Assembly: GCA_943736015.1 (NCBI GenBank)
Contig: OX031061.1
Location: 13,463,290-13,527,289 of the forward strand
DNA length: 64,000 bases
Direction: 5' to 3'
Source: Tridacna crocea
Lineage: Eukaryota; Mollusca; Bivalvia; Cardiida; Cardiidae
Made by a program: the position numbers and the translations under genes. Under the pieces are notes generated by a model. The model was not told where the DNA came from and did not search any database. It was given only the letters and a program-made list of their open reading frames with translations. Position 1 is the first letter of the stretch; every line of letters begins with the position of its first letter. This document shows positions 24,501 to 39,500 of the stretch, piece after piece.

Positions 24501-27500
24501 AAGAAAAGCATTCTAACCAAGTTTCAAGAGTTTGTGACTAAAAATGTGGCCTGTACAGGTTACACAAGGTTTGTCTAGTGACCTAGTTTTTGATTCGGAA
24601 TTACCCATTATCAAACACGTTTGAGATATCACCAAGACAAACCTCCTGACACAGTTTCACGAGTATCAGACTGAAAATGTGGCCTCTAGAGCGTACACAT
24701 GGTTTTTCTAAGATTTGACCAAGTGACCTTGTTTTGACCAGATGTGACCCATTTTCAAAGCCATACAATGTATCATCAAGACAAACATTCTGACCAAGTA
24801 TCAGACTGAACAGCGTAGACAAGGTTTCTCTCAGATTTAACTTCGTGAGCTTGTTTTTAACATGACATGACCCATTAGCCAGCTCGTCTGAGATATCATC
24901 AAGATTAAACATTCTGACCAAGTTTCAGGTGTTTTCGACTTAAGATATGGCCACTAGAGTGTACACAAGATTACTAAGAGTTGACCAAGTAACCTAGTTT
25001 TTCAGCCGACATGACCCATTATCATAGTCGTCTGAGATATCATCAAGACAATCATTCTGACCAAATTTCGACCAGTTTTCGACTGAAAATATGGCCACTA
25101 GAACATACACAAGTTTTTTCTAAGATCTGATCTAATTACCAAGTTTTACCCGACTTTACCCATTTTCATACTCGTCCAAGGTATCATCAAGACAAACATT
25201 CTAAGCAAGTTTCGAGAGTTTTGACAGAAAATGTATTTCTCAGAAAGCACTAAAGGTTTTTCTAAGATTTGACCTAGGGACATAGTTTTTTACCCCACAT
25301 GGCCCATTTGCAAACTCGTTTGAGATATCATCAAGACAAACGTTCTGAGGAGTTTTGGATGGATTGTAAATGTGGCCTCTAGAGCATGCACAAGGTTTTT
25401 CTAATATTTGACCTAATGACATGGTTCAAACGCCTACGTGACCTATTTTCAAACTCGTCCGAGATATTCTTGAGGCAAACAGTCTGACCAACTTTCAGGA
25501 GTTTTGGACTGAAAATGTAGCCTCTGAAGCGTACACAAGGTTTCTCAAAGATTTGAGTTTGTGACATTATTTCTTGGTTTCTCCAAAATTTAACCTAGTG
25601 ACCTTTGTTTTTGACCCAGCAAGACCCATTTTCGCCCGAGATATTATCAAGACAAACATTCTGACCAAATTTCAATACTATCAGACTAAAAATGTAGCCT
25701 CTAGAGCGTAAACAAGGTTTTTCTAAGACTTGACCTGGTGACCTATTCTTTAATCCGACGTGACCAATTTTTGAACTCGTCCGAGATATTATCGAGAGAA
25801 AAATTCTGACCAACAATTGGACTGAAAATGTGGTCTCTAGTGCATACATACGTGTTTTCTGAGATTTTACCCAGTGCCTTAGTTTTTGACCCCACACAAG
25901 CCATTTGAAAACTCGTTGTTCGAGATATCATCAAAACAAACTATCTGAACAAAGTTCAGAGTTTTGGATTGTAAATGTTGCCTTAAGAGTGTACACAAGT
26001 TTTTTTAAGACTAGACCTATTGACCTAGTTTTTGACCCTAATGACCCATTTTTGAACTCGTACGAGACATTATCGACAAAAACACTCTGACGAACTTTCT
26101 TGAATTTTGGATTGAAATGTGGCCTCCAGAGCGTACACAAGATTATTATAAGATTTGACCTACTCACCTAGTTGTTGACCCGGCAAGACCCATTTTCAAA
26201 CTCGTATGAGATATCATCAAAACAAACATTCTGACCAAACTTCACAAGTATCAGACTGAAAATTTAGCCTTTAGAGCGTACATTAGGTTTTTCTAAGATT
26301 TGACCTGGTGACCTAGTTTTTGACCCAACATGACCCATTTTTAATCTATTTCTAGAGATTATGAAGACAAACATTCTGATCAATTTTCAGGAGTATTGGA
26401 CTGAAAATGTTGCTTCTAGAGCATATACAAGGTTTTTCTAAGATTTGACCTAGTGACCTAGTTTTTGACCCGGCATGACCAATTTTCAAAAAGTTGACGA
26501 CGGACGAAGAACGACGGACAACGGACGCCGGACACAGCACGATCACAATAGCTCTCCATGTGCGTGAAGCGCTAAGGTAAAAAAAGAATAGTTCAAATCT
26601 TAGAAAAATTGTGCGTTCACTCTAGAGGCAATTTCCAATCCAAGACTCCCGAAAGATAGAAAGATTGTGTCAGATGATTTTGACGATGGGTAATGTTAGG
26701 TCAAAGCTAAGTCATCCTAGTCAAATATTAAAAGAACCTTGTGCACGCTTTAGCGCCCAAACCTTCTGTCCAATTAATGCTCGTGAAAGTTAGAGTACTT
26801 GTCTGGATCACTTTTTTGATGAGTTTGAAAATAGGCCAAATCTTAGAAGAGTATGTGTAAACTCTATAAGTCACGTTTTCAGTACGGTGCACTTGATTAA
26901 GACTGTTTAATTTCAAAAGATATCTTAAATGAATTTGAAGATTAGTAGCTGGGGGACAAAACAAGGTCAGCAGGTCAAATCTTAGAAAACTTTGTGTACA
27001 CTCTAGAGACCACATTTTTCACCCGATTTCTATGGAATTTTGTCAGAATGTATGTCGGGTCCTGTGTGGCTCATTTTAAAAGTGTAAGACTTGTGAACGG
27101 AATGTCTGGGGTTCTAGACTCACTGGATCCGCTGGGTATTTTCTCGGGGTTGTCCTTGGACTAGACACTTCAAAGCCATAGCCTAGTACTATTAAAACCG
27201 AGGAAAATATGAATATCTGAACTGTCGCCCTGATATGACTGAACTACTGCGGAAAGCGGCGTAAACATTATTCAATCAATTAGACAGAACGTATGTCTTG
27301 ATAGAATCTCAAATGGAATTGGAAATCGATCACATCGGGTCAAAAAAGTAAGTCGACATATAAAATCTTGGAAAGAAAAATGTACACCTTGGAGGTCATT
27401 TTTTTTCTCCAATACTCATAAAAGTAGGTAATGTTGAGCCAAAGAAAAAAAAGGTCAGTGAGACAAATTTTAACCTCTTGTACACTTTAAAGGTGGCCCT

Positions 27501-30500
27501 TCAGATTTTGGGACAAAAATTGTACCAAAATGCAATAAAATCATCCTTATGTTCCCAAAGCTTTTTAATCTTCATTCATAAAACCCCAGCAGTCGAAAAT
27601 CACCCGACAACACGAGAAATTAGAGATTTACTATGTCCCAGGTTGACACCAACGGGAGACACATTCTGTTTTTAGATGATCAATTCGCTCATTAACATAC
27701 AGGAATACACAGACGAAGTGTCAAACATAGCCTCCGAAGAAGACATTATGGGAAATAATTATTACATGTTTGTTATGTAGTGGAATTTAAGCGTTATGAG
27801 TCACGTGCCAGTCACTTGACATTCCCACAATGCTTTATTGATTTTTGGCTCGAAATCTAAAAATACCTTAAGAGGCTACGTAGCCTTTTAAGGGAATACC
27901 ATCAAAAAAAATTTTTTTTGTAATTTTATGACTCTTAATTATTGATGATATGTGTTATTTTTTCACATGAATTTCAGTGATATATATATTTTTTGATTTG
28001 GTGAGATGTAAAAATTCTAAATACCCACCTTTAAAGACCACATTGCAAGTCGAATATCTTAGAAGAGATTGTAAATGGATGTCTTGTAAAATCAAAAGGC
28101 TCGCGTGAGCGACTTCATCATGACTTTTTTTCATGTTTATTCTAAACTGATCCATTAATTCATCCAAAACTTGATCTAGATAAAAATTCATAGCCATCGG
28201 CCAAAAATGTTCCTCTAGGGCTGAGCAAAGAGTTTGTGGAAATTGGTTTATTAAACAAGAGGACCATGATGGTCCTATATCGCTCACCTGAGTACCAAGC
28301 TGTAAAATCAAACTTGTGACCCCTGGACAGGGCCAGTTTTGACCCCAGGGGCATCCTAAGAAAAAACTTGGTAGAGTTCCACTAGGAGATGCTACATATC
28401 AAATATCAAAACTCTGCACCACCTAGTTTCAGATAAGAAGAATTTTAAAGTTTTCTTTCTTTGTTCCTATGATTCAAACTTGTGACCCCCGGGATGGGAG
28501 AAGTTTTCAGTTTTGACCCCAGGGACATCATATGAACAATCTTGGTAGACGTCCACTAGGAGATGCTACATACCAAATATCAAAGCTGTACGCCTTCTAG
28601 TTTCAGAGAAGAAGAATTTTGAAGTTTTCCTCCTTTGTTCCTATGTTTCAAACTTGTGACCCACGGGGCGGGGCTAGTTTTGACCCAGGGGTATCATATG
28701 AACAATCTTGGTAGAGATTCACTAGGAGATGCTACATACCAAATATAAAAGCTCTGCGCCTTCTAGTTTCAGAGAAGAAGAATTTTGAAGTTTTCCTCCT
28801 TTGTTCCTATGTTTCAAACTTTAGACCCCCGGGGCGGGGCTAGTTTTGACCCAGGGGCATCATATGAACAATCTTGGTAGAGATTCACTAGGAGATGCTA
28901 CATACCAAATATAAAAGCTCTGCGCCTTCTAGTTTCAGAGAAGAAGAATTGTAAATTTTTCCTTCTTTGTTACTATCATACAAACTTGTGACCCCCGGGT
29001 TGGGACCAATTTTGACCCCAGGGGCATCATATGAACAATCTTGGTAAAGGTCTACTAGTAGATGCTACATACCAAATATCAAAGCTCTGCGCCTTCTAGT
29101 GCCAGAGAAGAAGAATTTTAAAGTTTTCCTTTCTTTGTTCCCTTCATACAAACTTGTGACCCCCGGGGTGGTTCCAGTTTTGATCCCAGGGGCATCATAT
29201 GAACAATCTTAGTAGACGTCTACTAGGAGATGCTACATACCAAATATCAAAGCTCTGCACTTTCTAGTTTCAGAGCAGAAGAATTTTGAAGTTTTCCTCC
29301 TTTGTTACTATGTTTCAAACTTGTGACCCACGGGGCGGGGCCAGTTTTGACCCCAGGGGCATCATATGTACAATCTTGGTAGACGTCTACTAGGAGATGC
29401 TACATACCAAATATCAAAGCTGTACGCCTTCTAGTTTCAGAGAAGATTTTTAAAGTTTTCCTTCTTTGTTCCTAAGTTTCAAACTTGTGACCCCCGGGGC
29501 CGGGCCAGTTTTGACCCCAGGGACATCATATGAACAATCTTGGTAGAAGTCTACTAGGAGATCCTACATACCAAATATCAAAGCTCTGCACTTTCTAGTT
29601 TCAGAGAAGAAGAATTTTGAAGTTTTCCTCCTTTGTTCCTATGTTTCAAATTTGTGACCCCACGGGGCGGGGCCAGTTTTGATCCCAGGGGCATCATATG
29701 AACAATCTTGGTAGAGGTCCACTAGGAGATGCTACATACTAAATATCAAAGCTCTACGCCTTCTATTTTCAGAGAAGAAGATTTTCAAAGATTTTGCTAT
29801 TTTTTTCATTTTGGTTGCCATGGCAACCAGAGTTATTGGTGGAATTCAATCTCTTTTAACAACTTTGGTAGAGCTTCACCGAGGAACATCCCTGCCAAGT
29901 TCCAAGATTGGCCCGGTGGTTTAGGAGGAGAAGATGTTTGAACAAATTGTGGTCGACGCACGACGGACGACGGACATTGGGCGATCACAAAAGCTCACCT
30001 TTGAGCACTTCGTGCTCAGGTGAGCAAAAAAAAAAAAAACTACACCGTTATACGTAAATTTCCACAAATTCAAGATCCATTTAAAACGGACGAAAATTGG
30101 AAATTTTCTGAAAAAAAATCATTTAAAAACATAGTTACTATAATTCTTTTCACAACATTTATAACGGCCACCCGGAATATGCCATGGCATTAACTAGTAT
30201 GTCATTTCATGTTATATCGGTGCTCTCTGTTGGATGCTAGTCAATGCTTTTCGCTGTTTTTTTTTAAATCGCGCATGTCTCTTGAATACTCCCTATTTCT
30301 TCAGGTGTGTCTCTACCTCAGCTTCTTTAATATATCAAATGTTTCACACAGACTATGCAATATCGCATTTTATTTCATCGCTGTGCAAGTTCATACCACT
30401 TTCGAAAACACCATTTCTATACCTTACTTTTTCTTCGATTGGTCTCACAAAACTACCGAACTAAGTTGCATTTTGGAAAGGACATCAGGTATAGAACGTC

Positions 30501-33500
30501 AAATTGAAACATCCATTACAATGATGTAAAGAAGATTTGAATCAGACAATTTTGACAATTAAATCATTTTAAAAAGATGCAGTTTTATGGTGGGCTCCTC
30601 AGCAGCAAACCTTGAGCTTTTTAGGGTAAAAATCAGTACATCCTGATATCAGACTGTAAAAAATAGATATAAGACCGTGATTACAAAATATAAACAAGAG
30701 CCGTCAGAGAAGGGTTATGCTCCCCGAACAAGTGCTTGTCATAAAATGTATGAAATTGGAAAAAATAATCCAAAGGCAAATGTTATGACAAAAAAATAAT
30801 TGACGACATATCTACCAGGAGAAAAATGTGCGAACACAAACCGAAATAGAGCTCGACAAACGAATGGACAGACTGACAGCAAAATTCTTTTGTGGAGGAT
30901 AGTAACTGAAATGTGAAATTTTGACCAGCAAGGTATTGGAGAAAAACTAACTCTAACTCTACCATGAAGCCCCCTTTTACCCTAAAACGTCTTGAAACAT
31001 GGAAAAATCACATTTTCTATTAATCATTGAGATCTATCTGTTTTTGAATTTTGATATTAATAGCTGTAATACTTTTGGAGTAATAGCCATCACAAACTTG
31101 TAGAGGACACTAAGCCCACTAAGCCTCCTTTAAGCTCACTTGTCACTTAAGATGATATTGCATAATTGGAATAAATACAAAGTGTGTGTAGTTTCTGGCA
31201 TTTTTTAATAATAATTCAACTTTGAAATTTCATGAAATTTTGAGCAATAACGTAGGAGATATTACATAAAACAATTTTTTACATGAAACTCCTTTTTCCT
31301 TGATGCAGCCTGAAATTGAGAAACCGGGGAAGAAGTATCTGGGCAATGTTCCAACAAGTTCAGATTTGAAATTACATGAAGTTTCGTGCAAAAATGTAGG
31401 AGATATTAGAGACAAACAATTTTCTAAATCAAGCCTCCTTTTTCCGCGACGCAGCCTGTAATTGAGAAACCGGGAAAGAGGTATCATAAAACGAGCTTTT
31501 ACATGAAGCCTCCTTTTTTCGTGACGCAGCCTGAAATTCAGAAACCGGAGCAGAGGTATCTGGGCAATGTTCCAACGAGTTAAAATTTGAAATTTCATGA
31601 AATTTTGAGCAGTAACGTAGGAGATATTATATAAAACAATTTTTTACATGAAACTCCTTTTTCCGTGATGCAGCCTCAAATTGAAAAACCGGGAAAGAGG
31701 TATCTGGTCAAAGTTCCAACGAGTTAAGATTTGAAATTTCACAAAGTTTTGAGCACTAATGTACGAAATATTAGTGAATAACAATTTTTACATGAAGCCC
31801 GCTTTTTCCGTGACGCAGTCTCAAATTAAGAAACCGAGAAAGAGGTACTTGCGCAATGTTTCAAGGAGTCCAGATATGAATTTTCATAAAATTTGGTCCA
31901 GGGAATGTGCAGAAATGGCTTTGAACGGATTTTTTACATGAAGCCCCCTTTTTCCGTGATGCAGCCTCAAATTGAGAAACCGGGAAAGGAGTTTTTGTGC
32001 ATTGTTCCAAGGAGTTTAAATATGAAGTTTCATAAAATTTGGTCAATGGGTTGTGGAGAAATGGCCTCGGACGGACGATAAACATGTAAGTCAAAAACAG
32101 TTTTTTACATGAAGCCCCTTTTTTCCGTGACGCAGCCTCAAATTGAGAAACCGGGAAATAGGTATTTGCGATTGTTCGAAGAAGTTCAGATATGAAGTTT
32201 CATAAAATTTGGAGTGTTGACTTTTATTTTTTCATGAAATAATGACCTAGTGACCTACTCATTGATTTTACATGACCCATTGTTTTGAAAGTCAGAGATA
32301 TTGTGAAACTTAACAATGTGACCATCTTTCCTTAGCAATGAGCAGAAAGTGAGGCCTCTATAATGTATGAATATTTTTTCTTATGTTTTACCCAGTGACT
32401 TCATTTTATTCCTACGCGGCCTATTTTCAAAATCGTATGAGAATGTTATCAAAACAAATATTCTGACCAGCCTCTATGCAAATAAGGCCACAAATGCAGT
32501 TTCTAGAGAGTACAATCCCACAACCTTTCATATGAATTGGTTGGAAAACGTTGCCTCTAGAATGTATACAAAGTTTTTTTTTCCAAAATTTAAGCTGTTG
32601 ACCTCATTTTCAACCCGCCGAGACCTATTTTGAAACACGTGTGAGATATTTTCAAGACAACATTCTGAACATATTTCATGAGAATTCGACAAAAAAATTC
32701 AGCTGCAAGAATGTATACACAAAGTTTTTTTTCACAGATCTGACCTACGACCTAGTTTTGGATATGGCAAGAACTCAACAAACATATCATGGATATGTTC
32801 TTATAAGTACCATCTTAAGATTAAGATTTCACTCGACAAACCCGTTAGACCAATTGTCGAAGTAGTGCGAGATATAATCTAAACAAACATTCCAAATAAG
32901 TTTCTTGAGTATTGGACCGGAAATGTGGCATCTTGAGTGTACATACGTTTTTTTTAGAATTTGACCAGATGACCTAGTTTTTTATCCTACTTGACCCATT
33001 TTTAATTTTGTCTGCCATATCATCAAGACAGACATTCAAACCCAGTTTATGAATATGGACAGAAAATGAGGCCACAAAAGTTTACAAAATATTTTTGTAA
33101 GATTAGACCTAGTTACCTACTTTTTGATAAGATGTGACCCATGGGAAATGGACAGAAAACAAAGCCTCTAGGGTGTTTGCAAGATTTAGAAAAACTTACA
33201 TGTAGTCATCTTGATAATACCTGGTTGTGACCCATTTTTAAACTTTTGCAAGATATTATCGAGACAAACATTTCAACTATGTAACATGTATCTTTCATGA
33301 AAACTTGGTAGAAAATGTGGTCTTTAGAATAAACGAAGTTTTTTTTTACCTGATAACCTCGTTTTCATTTGCACGTACCAAATGAATTAAACACCCCTAT
33401 AGACAAATATTCTGGTATATTATCGATAGGGTCGGACAAGAATGAACCTCTAAAGTATTCATTAAGTCTTTCAAGATTTTAACTTGTTTTTGTCATAACT

Positions 33501-36500
33501 AGTTTTATACTTTCTTAAAGATATTATCAAGACAAACATTTTTAATAAGTATCATGAACATTGAATAAAAATGTATCCACTAGATAATATGAGGGGTTTT
33601 CTCAAAATGTGAATGGATGAACATCTTTTTTTACCTACATTTTTACATTTCCATGCTCGTGTAAGATATTTTCATGAGAAACATCAGCCCAACTGTCTTA
33701 AGAACTATACGAAAAATTATGCAGGAAGATATACACAAGGTTTTTCAAAGATTTGACCCGTTGACCAAATAATGACCCATTTTCAAACTTACCGAAACTG
33801 TCATCAAGACATTATTCTGGCCATCTTTTTTTGAATACTGGACTGTAATGTGGCCTCAATAGTGTGGACAATCGTTTCAAAGATTTTACCTGGCTACCTA
33901 CTTTTACTCCCACATGACCCATCTCAAACTGGACCATGAAATCAGTCAAAAATGTGACTGCTCTTTATGGGTATTGACCAGAAAATATTGTATCTGCAGT
34001 TTCCTTAGATTTGACCCATTTTCCTTGTTTTTAACCTGATATGTTCCACTTTTGTAATAGTCCTACATATCATCATGACAGTCTCCGTTTTTCAAACTCT
34101 GCCTAGATATCAAGAACTGCATTTTTACAATCATTCATAACTTTTGAGTAGAAAATATAGCCTTTAGAAAGCATTGAAAGTTTTGTAATCGAGACAAATA
34201 TTCTTATGAATTTCCACGAGAACTTGCCTGAAAATATAGCCTTTAGAGCTTACACAAGTTTTTCTGAAGATTTTACCAGGTGATATGGTTCTTGACCTGA
34301 CCTGACATGACTTAATATCATTAATAGAAAGATTATGGTTAATTTTCTTGAGTACTGGACAAGAAATATTCGCTGTAGAGTTTACCCAATCTTTTTTAAA
34401 GATTTGACCTGATGACATAGTTTTTCTATATGAGTCATTTTCATACATGTTCCGAATATCATGCAGAAAAACATTATGAAGTATTGTCTTAAGCTTTCGA
34501 CAGAAACTGTCAAATGTGGCCTCAAAGAATACACGAGCTTTTATTAAGATTTGACCTAGTTACCAAGTGTTTGAAAGACCGTGACCAATTTCCAAATTTG
34601 TCAAGTCAGAGATTCTATCAAAGTTTTATAAGTATTAGACGGAATATGTAACCTCCGGAGATTTTCCAATTAAAAAGAATGACCAAGTGGCCTCTCTTTC
34701 AACCAAACACGACTTTCAAACCTGTTTGAGACATAATCAAGACAAACTTTTTGATCATATTTCATGACAACTGAATTGAAATTGTAGCGTCTGGAATACT
34801 CAGAAAACCTTTCAAAGATGTTACCTGGTGACCCAATTTTTGACCTTATGTGACCCATTTTCAAACTCATCGAGAATATCAACACATACTTTTATTAAGT
34901 ATCATAAGTTCTGGACTACAATTAAAACTTGTAGTGCATTTAGAAGTGTTTTTTTATCAAGATTTGACCCCGTGACCAAGTTTTTCCCCCCACAGGAACC
35001 ATATTAAAACTGGCTTGAGATATCATCTCGACACAAATTCTGATACATTTGATACACTTAATGATTAGAAATTATGTTCTCTAAAGTGTATATAAGTTTT
35101 TTGTAAGATCTGACATGGTTACTTACTTTTCAGCCCCACATGATCCATTTTCAAACTAGTTTGTGGTATTATCAAACATACATTCTCACCAACTGTATGA
35201 TCCATACTTTGAGCAGACATTACCAAATTTCGTCCTTGTCCAAGGTATGATCCTAACCTATTTACAGCCTATCCATGTTTTTTTCTTTGGCTTTTTTCGG
35301 TGGTGGGGGTTACAAATGATAACCTTATTTTTATACTGACTTTGCGCACTATCACACTTGTCCAAGATACCATCATGACAAACATTCTATTTAAATTTCA
35401 GGAGTCACCTTGTTTTTGACTATGTATGACCCAATTTTAAATCGGTCTGAAATAGAATTAAGAAAAGAGTCGCATGAACTTTCTTACAAATTTGACATAA
35501 AATGTCGCCTGAAGAATGTTCATTCTTTAAAGATAGGGTGGTGATATCACCTATTTTTTTACCCAACATAATCCATCCTTAGGTTCGTTTGAGATATTAC
35601 TGATAAATATCTGATTTGGAATATCTGACAAACTTCAAAGAAAAGGACAGAAAATCTGGCGTGTAGAATGTACACTAGGTTTTATAAGGTTGACTTGGTG
35701 ACCTATTTTTGACCTGATATGACCCTTTTTCATTGATCAAAAATACATGTACCACCAATACAAATTTTTTGATCAGGTTTCAGATATAAACCAAAAGAAA
35801 TTATGACTTCTAGAGTGTAGACAAGGTTTTTCTGAACTTGGTCCTGTTGACCTACTTTTAAACCTATGTGACCCATTTTCAACTGTTCTGAGATATTTTC
35901 AAGAAAAAACAATCTGATCAAGTTTAATATGTATTGGACAGACATGTAGCCTCTAAGATAATACAAGGTCTTTCGCAACAAAACAAAACGACAAATACAA
36001 CAACAACAAAAAGACATAGTTTTTGACCTGACATGGCTCATTTTTAAGGTTTTACTTGGTGAATTCATTTTCAACCGGACGTAACCTTTTCAAACTTGAC
36101 TGGGATATCATCAGGACATTCAAGCTGATCAACTTTTTTTTAAAAAATTGGATGAAACGTGTAAACCTCAAGAGTATGGACCGTTTTGCATATATTTAAC
36201 CAAGTGACCCAGTTTTTGATACTAAACTCGTTAAAGATACCAAGAAAAGCATTCTCTTAAGTATCATAAGCATAGGACAAAAAGCTTTGGACAATGTAAG
36301 TAAACTTAACAAGACAGGCCCATTAATGTTGACTGTATCATGTTAACATTAACGTTGAAAATCTGTAAGACGAATCAATAATCGATGACTTAAACATATA
36401 CTCTTTCGGCCTTTATGACAGAACAGCGGAAAACAAAGCTTTCATTCTCTAATATGGTCTTCAAAAGATAAAACCAGAGCATGTATATATAACAAAGACA

Positions 36501-39500
36501 TTTCTCGCAATCTGATTGGATATTATGCCCCGAACATACACGTACATGCCTGTACACAAGCAAAGTCCGTGCAGAAACAGTTTCGCTTTCGGTAGACACG
36601 TAAAACTTACAACACAACATCCAAAAAGATGGCATCGATGGATACGAGCCACCTACAAGGCAAACATACTTGGTAGCCACACCATAACTAGTTTCCTTTG
36701 ACGATTGTCATTGAAGCAAAATTATTGATTATTTTTGAAAAGGAATGATTACAATAACATATATTATCCTTTGCCGTCGTTCTAAAACAATTACACGTTG
36801 TTAAAACAAGCAATATCTTCGCCAGAGAAGCAAATTATGAAATGTCGAAAATCATACATATAAACGCCAAAAGGATAACCTAATGGCTGTTTTAGGTAAC
36901 TAATGGCCGTTTGCATTTGCCAGCAAATATTTAGAATGCATACTTATTTACCTTGAGGTTTTTGAAAACCTTACTTAAAGGTGGGTATTTAGAATTTTTA
37001 CATCTCACCAAATTAAGAAATATATATATCACTGAAATTCATATGAAAAAAAAATACAAATCGTCAATAATTAAGACTCATAAAATAACAAAGAAAAAAA
37101 ATTTGATGGTATTCTCTTAAAAGGCTATGTAGCCTCTTAAGGTATTTTTAGATTTCGCGCCAAAAATCAATAAAACATTGTGGGAATGTCAAGTGACTGG
37201 CACGCGACCAATAACGCTTAAATTCCAATACATGACAAACATGTAATAATTATTTTCCATAATGTCTTCTTCGGACGCTATGTTTGAAACTTTGTCTGTG
37301 CATTCCTGTTTTTAAATGAGAGAACTGATCATCTAAAAATAGAATGTGTCTCCCGTTGGTGTCAACCTGGGCCGTAATAAATCTCTATTTTCTCGTGTTG
37401 TCTGATGGTTTTCGACTACTGGGGGTTTTATGAACGCACATTAAAGGCATTATGACTATTTAGATGATTTTTTGCATTCTTGTAAAATTTTTCGTCCCAA
37501 AATCTGAAGGGCCACCTTCAAATAAGAATACGTCGAATGTCTATCGCATACACATCATCAAGTGACATCAGTTTTTATTGAATAAAACAGGGAGATCTCG
37601 CTTTAAAAACGTTGGAATGGTAAAACTTTGCAGTATAATAAATTTATTGTATTGTCATGTGACAGAAGACTTGGAAACTTGTTCACTACCTCGAAAAGAC
37701 ATGATTAGCTACAACCGTAAGTAAGTTTTTAAGTCCCCTGCCACCTGACCGTACAATTAGTGATGTATCCCTGATAAGAAGACGAACTTTTAGACTTGCA
37801 AGATATTCATTTGATAAAAGCGGTTTAAATCATGTTTAAAAAATAACTTTTCATACAAAAAAAAAATGGAAAAAATTTAAGAAAATGTGCTTACCCATTT
37901 CCTTTTTACCAACAAAGTTTTCAATGGTGTTTTTTTTCCTTAGGGTTGTTGAAACATGCGATTGTGTAGGAGGAAAGCGATTACCCTTTATCAAACAATC
38001 CCATAAATGGTCCTCTGAATGAATAAAAAAGAACAACTTTGAACAAAAATATGAAAACATTGGAAAATGAGAAAGTGCTCGAATAAATATTTCTTCTTTC
38101 CTCGATAATCTTTTCTCAACACTCAAAAACAAGCCGAATTCCTTTTTACGCGGAGTTTCATTTTCTAATCTGCCATTGCTCAATTTTGACAAGTCGGCAA
38201 GTTCATTGTCTGGTACAGAGTACAGGATATACATAGATCAATCAACTTACACTTCTTACGATAAGTCTGTTGATCTACTTCTTCGATGACTTCCCGCACG
38301 CATCTGATAAGCTCATGTGGAATAGATGTCGTGCATGAACATGCAAATAACACATAGGAAATTTTGTATTCATCTTTGGCAGTCCTATATTTTGTTTGTA
38401 GCCATCCAACACCTTTCCTTTTCTGCTCCTTTTCTAGAAGAGCAATATTTGTGTCCGGACGTATGAAACCTTTAATGTAAGATAATCACAAATTCATCAA
38501 CCACACACATGTTCCTTTATTATTTCATCTACTAATTTCATATCAGCCATAAACAAGTACAGAGCATGAATTACCCGACCATTATAAATAACAATGTAGA
38601 AGTAAGTAATTTTCTGAATTTTAGAAAAACACATACTTAGTTTGCTAACTATTCCGTAACAAAAATGGTATTACCTCTGAAGTTAGAATTAAGTCTATGA
38701 ATGAAAATATGAATGGTTGCTGAGAAGGAACCAAAAAAGAAAAAAGAGAAGTGAATGAATTACATTAAGCATAATAAAACTGAATAAAGGGGGAAAAATA
38801 TCATATTAGAAATACAGCCTTCTTTGTTTCCAACAATGTTTTTAGACCATTTTATCGAAAGGGACGAATCATCTTTGGTATAGACTTAACTTCATGGTTG
38901 CCGCTGACATCTTTGGTTAAAAGTCAAGATCCAACGAAATGACTTGTGGTTTGATCTCGCAACTTCTATAAAGATAGTTGCCAAAACAACAAAGACTTAA
39001 AACAGGTTGCACTTTAAGAAAATAGTTGTTTCATTTTTTGGTGCAACTCTATACCACAAACTTTTGAAACGTTTTCCTTGAAAATTTTAAAAAGCGATGA
39101 AGGAAAGAAGAAAATGCATGAGTCAAGGAATGCAAATGAGGTTTGTAGCATACCTCCAATCAAGAGACCCAGAATCTCTCTTGTTTCTGGACTGTTCATG
39201 TTTTTCATCCCAGCAACATCAAATAGGTCAGGTAGTTTATCTAGTATATCTTTGAACTCTCTCTGATATGACGAATTATCATTTCCAGGACAGTAATTAT
39301 CAAAATCTGCTCGATTTGCTGCACAGTTTTTGTACCTATAGCAAATATATATTAGATGGCACTAAGGTTCCTTAAACTACTCTATGAGATCAATAACCTC
39401 CAGTAAATTCACGAAATTGATGTCTTTGTTCAGAGATTTTGGTTGTTGTGGATTTAAGAAGCGAGACTTTGGAGCAATAAATCCACTCACCGACATTGGC

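Noticed and set aside
24601..26546. A series of 60-106-residue minus-strand frames with similar peptides (for example SLGQILEKPC)
   Set aside because: They are the repeating DNA unit of about 150 bp read in one frame, with stops in every unit; no independent coding signal.
27478..27675. Frame with TREIRDLL (also at 59341)
   Set aside because: Common to the TTAA-flanked elements, broken in the other copies; not a conserved protein.
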